Source: Patescibacteria group bacterium
GTDB taxonomy: Bacteria > Patescibacteriota > Patescibacteriia > 2-12-FULL-60-25
Length of the DNA stretch: 38,170 nt
Direction of reading: 5' to 3'
Assembly: GCA_018830085.1 (NCBI GenBank)
Contig: JAHJSR010000069.1
Location: 1-38,170, forward strand
The position numbers and the translations under genes were made by a program. Positions within the stretch are counted from its first letter, which is position 1. Every line of letters begins with the position of its first letter. The notes beneath the pieces are model-generated. The model was not told the DNA's origin. It saw only the letters and a list, made by a program, of their open reading frames with translations, and made no database searches. This document shows, piece after piece, positions 18,902-27,900 of this stretch.

Positions 18902-21900
18902 TCTCACGTAATTTCTTTGCCGCCATAGCGGTCATATTTAGCCTCTTTGTTGGTGGTTTTTCTGCTCTTCCGGTTCAAGCCCAGGTTGATCCTGGATTAA
19001 ATGCTGTTGGTAATACGGTGGTATTAACAGACACCGATCCCAGAACCATTGCAGCAGGTATTATCAATGTGGTTTTGGGCTTATTGGGAATAATATTTTT
19101 AGTATTGATCCTATACGCTGGATTTTTGTGGATGACTTCAGGTGGAGACTCAGCAAAAGTAGATAAAGCTAAAGCATATTTAAGAAATGCTATTATTGGT
19201 TTGGTTATCATTATAACTTCATGGGGAATAGCAACTTTTGTTATAAATTCACTGCTAAACGCAACAGGTGGTGGAGGTGGCGGTACAGGTGGATCTGGTG
19301 GTGGTGGATCTGGTGGTGGAGGCTTTGGTGGCGGTACAACAGATGTTTTTAGAGTTGCGGCATCCAGCCCACAGGGTAGCGTACCCAATGCAGATTTGAT
19401 TGTTCGCATACTTTTTAATAAAGATGTTAGCGCTGGTTCCTTGGGTGAGTTGCAGATTTCACCAGCGGTAAATGGTAATTGGATTATAGATCCATCAAAT
19501 CCCAAACGCGTCTTTTTTACTCCAGCTGACCCATGTCCGATCAATCCTCAAAAAACATGTTTTGCTTTTAATACAAGCTACACGGTAACTGTCGGGTCTA
19601 ATTTTAAGTCAGCTGCCAATGAAGATATTCGTTGCGGAGGATTTTATCCTGATTGTACTTTTAATTTTACGGCTGGCGACAGTGTTGATATGCAGGCACC
19701 TCAGGTTGACATATTAAATCTTTATGATGGTAAAAGCGTTCCGATAGACTCAGCGATTGAAGTAAAAGCTCATGCAAGTGATGATGCTGGTATTTCTAGT
19801 ATGGAGTGGTCTGAGGGTGGAATAGTTTTTGCATCAGAAGGACCAACGGTTTCCCCTTCGCCTAAGGAGTTTGAGGCAAGTGGTTATTGGGATACTTTAG
19901 GTTTAGTTCCAAAACAAAATTATACAATAACAGTTGAATCAAATGATTTGGATAGCAATACGGGTCAAGATTCTGTTAATGTAATCGTATTAGCTCAGCA
20001 TTGTTTTGATAGCGCTCAAAACGAAGATGAAACCGGTGTTGATTGTGGTGGTGTTGATTGTTTGTCTTGTGGCGGTGGCACTTGTACACAAAACAATCAA
20101 TGCGCATCAGGTCTTTGTTTAAATGGTTCTTGTATTGAGCAGCCGGTGATTTTAGATGTTCAACCATTGAGTGGTAAGGAGGGAACTTATGTTTCTATTT
20201 GGGGGGATAATTTTGGTGACACCGGAAGCGTAACCTTTTTGGGTCCACCGGAAGTTACGGCTCAAGCGCCTCAGGCTTGTTTAGCGGCTGGCGCAACAAC
20301 TTGGAGCCCCCATTATGTTTTAGTTGAAGTTCCTACAGGCGCGGCCAGTGGTGCTCTTAAATTAACAAATTCCAATAGTGGTTTAGCTGATCAGACGGAT
20401 GATTCGAACGGGCCAAATTTTACATTTCAACTCACAAATGAAGAGCTACCGGGTCTGTGCCAGATCAATCCAACTTCCGGGCAACCGGGAATAAACGCAA
20501 CTCTTATCGGAGCTAATTTTGGGGCTCAAAAAGGATTGGTAGGTTTTGGTAATACTGAAATTTCACAAAACACAACCTGGGCAATGGATAATATAATTTT
20601 CCCTATTCCTATTGCAACCCCTGGAACCTATCCCGCATGGGTTAAAAATGATTCAGGAGCAGAATCAAATAAGGTACCTTTTCAGTTACAAAGTCCTGCT
20701 CAAACACAGCCAGCGCCTGAAATTGTTTTAGTCGAGCCGGCATCCGGACCTAGAGGTTCATATTTAACCATCACAGGACAAAGGTTTGGTTCCACTCCGG
20801 GAATTGTTTATTTTTACGATAAAGTTGAGCCTGATAAGGGCTATGTCGGAGATTCGGTTTTTCCAAATGGTTGTGAGGTGGGATGGTGGAAAGATAATCA
20901 AATTATTATTAAAGTTCCTGATGTTCCTGCATCAGTAACTAAACCAGCAGCTTTTGAAATCGCAATCCAACGTGCGGATCAGCTTTACTCAAACCGCACT
21001 GACTTCAATTACACGGATGGTGCTGCTGGTCCGGGAATCTGCTCTATCCAACCAAGCGCTGGTCCTGCTGGTACAACAGTTATTAAGTTAATCGGTGAAG
21101 GTTTTGGTGGATCCGGACCAAATAGTAGTGTAACTTTTTATGAAAATGCGATCGCAACAACAAATTCGTGGTTAAATAATGAAATCCAAGCCACAGTTCC
21201 GCAAAATGCTAAGACGGGTGCGGTTTTTGTGGATATCCAAGGTCAGCAATCAAATAAAGTTCAATTTACGGTTGCTAACTGTACAACTAATGCTTCTATT
21301 TGCTCATCAGGCGAAACCTGTTGTCCTGATGGTTCTTGTACATCGGGTGTCTGCGCTCAGCAGTCGTTTACAGCAACTTACGCTTGGCAATTTTCTACCG
21401 GTGTCATTCCTCAGGCTCCCGAGGTAATTGAATATTGCGATACTAGTGGTCAACAACTTCAATTACCTTCTCCTTCACCATGGATTCAGCAACAAGGTGG
21501 CGATGCTGTTTGTGTAAACCCAAAACCAACCATGGGAATAATGTTTAATCTACCCATAGCCTGGTCAACGCCTCAAAATCCGCTAAATTTAAAGGAATTA
21601 TTTAAACTTAAAAAATGCACAGGCTCGGGTGCAGATCCTTGTGCGGCAACAAATCTAGAAGATGTTGCAATTACAGACATAAACAACAGTCATATTGTAA
21701 CTCCACAAGGAACCGCAATGGACTATGTAACCTTTACACCAGAACAAAATCTAGATCCAGATACTTATTATTATGTGTTTGTAAGTACGGATGTGCACAG
21801 CGCTGATTTGGAATATGGTGATTACATGCAAGAGCGCATCAATTGCCCTGAAGCTGATTTGGGTTATTGTTATCAGTTTAAAACCAAGCCTCAGTCAGAC

Positions 21901-24900
21901 ATATGCCAAGTTGCAGGTGTGTATATCGCTCCAGATAAAGCAACCGTACAAGGTGATGAATTGCAACAATTTATTGCAATGCCTGTACAAGATGGTGGAA
22001 TTTGTAATTTGTTAAATGGTAAGGATTTTAATTGGGATTGGACAATCAATCCTAACAATAAGGCATGGCTCGAAGATCCAAGCATTTCGGATTTTTATAA
22101 ACAAGAAATCAGATCTGGCATGCAAGAGGCTATAAACCCACCGGTTGCTATAAACGCAAAAGAGCTGATCTCAGGTAAAGATGGTGATGCGGAATTGTAT
22201 ATTCGTTTTATTGAGCCAAGAATAATGGCCAAGTTCCCTGATTGTGATACGGCTTGTGCGAATATTGGTCTGTGGGCACAGTTTAACACCTCGCTTTGGT
22301 CTGATAATCCAACTCCGCCATTTGCAAATTCAGTATTAGCCAAAGACCCTCAAGGCAGATATAAAAACGTTAAATTATTTAAATGTGAAAATGAGAATTG
22401 TCTTTTAGAAAAACAAGAGGAAGTTCCGATTGATGTCTATCTTGATAAGGATACAGACATAGCTGGCTTTGAAGGAATAGAATATAGCCGTGTTCGTATA
22501 TTGCCAATAATATCTTTAAATCAAGCCACATATTATCGTGTCTGGTTTGGTGGCGGGGCTGCTGATTCTATTGCATCAAAATATGGAGTTCGTATGGCAG
22601 AGCCTTATGAATGGAGTTTTAGAACAAAGCTTGATAATGCTGTTTGTGAACCTGATCGCGTGAGCGTGATGCCGAAAAGGGTTATAGAGGATAAAATTGG
22701 GGATAGTGAATTGTTCACTTCGGCTGTTTATGGTCCGCCGGATGCTTGCTCTGCGGGTGGTCAATTATTAAAAACCAATAAATCTTTTGTTTGGACATTC
22801 CCACAATCACCACAAAATATAGCTTCTTGGGTATTCTCTCCTCCAAGTCAGATTGATGCGGATGGTGATTTACCTTCTGGTTGTTCTGCTGATTGTAAGC
22901 CATTAGGTTCGGATGGAATATTTAAAGCTTTGGCACAATGTGGAAATGGTATTGTAGAAACCACGGATGGTAATTACTGTGATCCAAATACAAATACAAC
23001 AAAAGCCGGTCAATCTTGTGTGTTAATGCCAACGGCATCCGGTGCAGGTGAGCAGTGCGATAAACAGGGTAACAGCTGGGGAGTATGTGATCCGGCTTCT
23101 TGTCTATGGAAATCTGTACCAGGTGGAACTTGTGGCAATGGCATTATCGAATATGCGGCTGGTGAAATGTGTGATCCTGGGTTGCGTTGTTTTGATTTAG
23201 ACTCAGCTTATACCGCGATCGAAGGCTCTCCTTGTAATAGCCAAGCAGCTATAGATCAATGCACAAGTGGAGGTGGGGTCTGCGAAATACGTGAGTTTTA
23301 CGGATGTACAGCAGGCTGCCGTAATCTTGGAGCGTCAGCGGTAGTCGGAACGACTTGTGGTGAGGGCACGATCGGTTTAGGAGAAGATTGTGACTTGGGT
23401 AATTTTAATGGAACGGGTGGTTGCAGCCTCAACTGTTTGCACACCGGATCTTCACCAAATATACAATCAGTTTGCGGTAATGCAGTCCTCGAACCAGGTG
23501 AGACCTGTGAAGCTCCAACTATAAATGACGCTGTTCCATCATGGTGCGATTCGTCAAAATGTATCAATAAAGGAACTTTAGCTTGTCAAAATTCAGCCGA
23601 TCCTAACTGCTGTGGTAATAATCAAAAAGATAACGGTGAAGATTGTGATGATGGTTATCCATCTGGTGGTGATGGCTGTAGTGCGTCGTGTTTGTATGAG
23701 GGTGCATCTTGGTCTTATCCAAGCCCAAGTTTTTGCGGTAATGGAAGACTGGAAAATGGTGAAGCTTGTGAGGTTAATGCGGCAACTGACAGAGTAATTA
23801 AAGAAAATATCCCCAATACTGGCACAATAATTGGTGCGGGCGACGGTAAACTTGATCCCAAACAATTAGCGCAAATAATTGGTGTGGGTACATTGGATGC
23901 TAATAATGTTAGTGAAACTCAAGTTCAATCAGGATATGAAGGAGTGGTAGGCGTAGCCAATTACGGAGTCAGGTGTGGCTTTACTTCAGAGTCAGAGTGT
24001 GGCGCTGGCTCTGGTTTGGATGAATTTGGTTGCTGTGCTCCACGACCAGAATTATTACCAAATAGCCAGTATCCCAAGGGAAGTGGCATTTGTAGGAACA
24101 CGGTAATAAAGGCGGAGTTTAAAACTCCTATGAATGCTCAGTCCGTGGTTGGTAATTTTATTATTGCCAAAGAAATGATAGCCGGTACCACAGCTTGTCC
24201 AGATGGATCCGAGGAATTAGCGTCAAACATGGAACCTCCTCAGACAGTCTGGCAATGGATTGTTTATGGTTGGCATAAGGTAGTTACCTGGTTCAAAGGT
24301 GAACCCGCTCAAGCAATCTGGTGTACTAAACAGGTTTCCGGAAGTTTATCTTCTGTTGGAACTTCTACTACTCAATATATCTATCACCTGAATACCGCGC
24401 TTGATCCAAATACCCGTTACATAGTTAGATTTGCAGCCGATTCTAATCTTGATGATAATACTCGTACGGAAAATAAATCCGGTATAAAAACGGATCGTGG
24501 AGTTGTTACATCTGCGGATAGTGGCAATGACCCGGCTAATCCGGCCAATAATTGGCGCTTTACTTGGTCGTTTACAACTGGCGCTGATATTTGTCGTATT
24601 AATAGCGTGGTTGTTGATGATCTCAATAAAGAAAGTCCGGGATTCTTTAAAAAGAGCCAAGAAACTCACCTTTTTCAAGCTATAGCCAGAGCTCTTTATA
24701 ATGGTAGCGCTCAAGAAATTTCTCAAACTAATGAATATGCTTGGGAATGGCAACCGTGGATTGTAAATGATCCTGAGCTAGCAAGAACTGATGATAATCC
24801 CATAAAAACCTCACCAGAAAGTTTATCTTTAATCACTTCACTGAATAAAAATGGTTCTGCCATGCTTTTTGCTTCTTTAAAGATTATTACTGACACTCTA

Positions 24901-27900
24901 GATCCTAATAATACGACACAAGGTTCATATGTAGAAGGAGCGATGCCCATAACAGTCTTTATTTGCGACTATCCATGGCCCCCGATCAACCCTAATGGCA
25001 CTTACTCTGTTTTTAAAGATCATGAAGATTCGTCATTGCTTGCAACAGGACCTTATTTCAATTTTCAAACAATGTACTGTCGTGATCATGAAAATGGAGT
25101 ATTACCAATTTTAACGCCACATTTAATTGATAAAAGTGCATCGGATGATGAATTGGGCATTTTGCGTCAATATCTCTTTACTTATGAGGATCCACCAGCA
25201 TTTAAGGGAGATGGTATCGGTATTCGTTTGTTCCAAAATCCTTATCATTACACCCCGCTTGAGTGGTACCATGTCCAAGGTTTTATCGGTAATCCTGAGC
25301 AATTAAAGATTGATGGTTATGAGGCTGTTAGGGATGGTGGAACTGTATATGTGGCTTTCCCAAATACGCAAGGTTTGGATCAAAATATATATCAAAACAT
25401 TTTAGTTATATCTCATAATGTAAATGCATCGGCCGTAACACAACAGATATTCGATCAATTATTAAACAACATGGTCTTCAATATCAACTTTGATTTTGAT
25501 AATTCCAATGTATGTGTCCTTGGTGGTCAAACCGGCATCCAGGGTGGAGAGGCTTATATTGATCCAATTACACAGCAGTCAATTCTCTGTGTTTCTGACT
25601 GGGATTGTTTAACTCATAATCCGGATTTGCGTTGTGCTAGTCTTAAATACAAATTGCGTCATGACATGCAACGTTTAGTTGATTTTAAAGAAATTACAGC
25701 CGCTGCAGAGCAGTACAAAGCAACAAATGGTAAATATCCAACCATGGCTCAAGGAACATTCTTACCTTCGCAAACAAATTCGCTTTGGCCATCATGGACA
25801 GAAAAACTTTCCGCCGACCTTGGTATCACCATGCCTATAGATCCAGTTAATCGTTTTGTCTCTTGTGGATTTTGTAAACATTCATCAGAAGATGTTCAAA
25901 CTGATTTGCCTTGCTTAACTGATACTGATTGCCCGGACGCCTATTTCTGCGAAGCTCGTGATGGCTATGATCCTCTCACTTGTTGGAATACTGTAGCCAG
26001 AGAATTCAAATGTCCATATATTGACGATGATCTTACGCAACAATTTGATACTTATTCATCCCAAGAACCTTTTGCGCCATCAAGATTTTATAAATATCGT
26101 TCATTTGATGGTGGCCAACGTTTTGAACTTGCCGCAAACTTTGAAGTAGCGCCAATGAGTTTTGATCCAATAACAAAAGATACTGTAAATTGGTGGACTC
26201 CTTCATATCCCACAGAATTAAGGCAATGTGTTACGGATTCTCCTTTATCAAATGGAAGATTTTGTACAACCATTGATGATTGTAAGCCTTGTATCAATCC
26301 TTCATCTCCAACATGTACGGCCGTGGCACCCGCAAATTCTTGTAAGCCGGTTGGTTATCGTTGGTCATTTAAAAACATTTGCAATAACGATATATACGGT
26401 GAAACGGCTATTTGCGGTGATGGAATTAAAGGTTTGGTTTGCTCAGGAAGTGGCAATGGTTGTAAAGCTAATACGGATTGTCCGTCAGGTGAAACTTGTT
26501 CGGCGGTAGAATTTTGCGAACTCGGCGAAACTAAATTAGTGGATTGTGATTATCAAGGCTCGAATGATGGCTTTAAACTCCAAGTTTGCCAAGACTGTAA
26601 ACAATGGGTTGATGATCCTAATCTATCTCTTTGCCGTCAAAAAGTTGAATGTGGAAATGGTAGGGTGGATGGTACCTGCTCTGTAAGTGGCAAGTCTTGT
26701 AGTTTGAACACTGATTGTGACTCCGGAGAAGCCTGTCAGTTACAGGAGGTCTGTGATGATGGTGTATTAAATGGTACTTATGGTCATTGTAATACAACTT
26801 GTAAGGGTATTGATAAATATTGCGGTGACGGCAAGTTAAATCCGGGTGAAGATTGCGATCGTGGATCTGATCCGGCATTTGGTAATGGAGCTTGGTGTTC
26901 CAACCTTCAGGAATGCTACCAAGGAACTGGCAAAGAGGTTGCTTACGGCCAAACTTGTAATCTAGGATGCACAGGTCACGCACCATATTGCGGTGATGGT
27001 AAGGTTAACGGTTCGGAATCTTGTGATGGCAATATATTAACAACTGCCAAAGCTATTTGTCGTGATGGTGTAAACAAAAATTTACCTTGTAATGAAGATT
27101 CTGATTGTGATAGTTCTGGTACTTATTGTGGCACAAATGGTGTGCCTGCTTGGGCTTTGCATTCTGCAATAAAATATCAAACCTGTGAAAATTTAACTCT
27201 AAATCGTTGTGCCACAGGAGCGAAAATTTGTTTAGCGCCAAATCAATACCAAATGGTTGACGGTTTGATGATGTTTGAAAGTCAATTTCCCACGCCAAAT
27301 AATTACAGGTCTTGTTCGACGGATACCGGATGTAACGCCGGAGAATCGTGTTTACCGCTAAATCTACTTAGAGGTTGTAATAATGATACAGAATGTACTG
27401 CTGGTGGTTCGGCTGGTGTTTGTCGCGCTTATCAAACAGAGCATGTTCGTAGCTGTCAGGATCCAAATCCACAAAATGCTAATCAATGTCAGTTTGAGGA
27501 TTATTGGAGCACCTGTAAATTAGCACAGTACTGTGGCAATGGAATCAAGGAAGTGGATGAAGAATGTGATTTGGGCACCGGTAATGGTTACGATAAAGCC
27601 TGCTTGCCAACCTGTCAGCTTAACACCTGTGGAGATGGTTACTTGCACTTGAATGTCGAAGAGTGTGATAACGGAGCGGATAATGGTAAATCAACTTGCT
27701 CGGCTCAATATGGGGCAACCTGCAATGACTGTAGTCAACAATGCAAGATTTTAGCTAAAGCTGGTGGTTATTGTGGTAATCAAAAGAAGGAGACAGGTGA
27801 GCAGTGTGATGGAAATATCACAGTCAATTTGCCTCCACCCAACCCAACCAATCATATTTCACCGGTAGATATTTTAGAATCAGCAATTAATGCAGATCCT

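Noticed and set aside
18975-19544. 189-aa ORF antisense to the giant gene, with polyproline
   Set aside because: The polyproline stretch is the reverse complement of the Gly-rich linker codons; no start signal.
23593-23865. Small antisense ORFs throughout the giant gene (e.g. 90 aa here, 135 aa at 24346-24753)
   Set aside because: No start signals or recognisable motifs; expected by chance opposite an 11.5-kb ORF.
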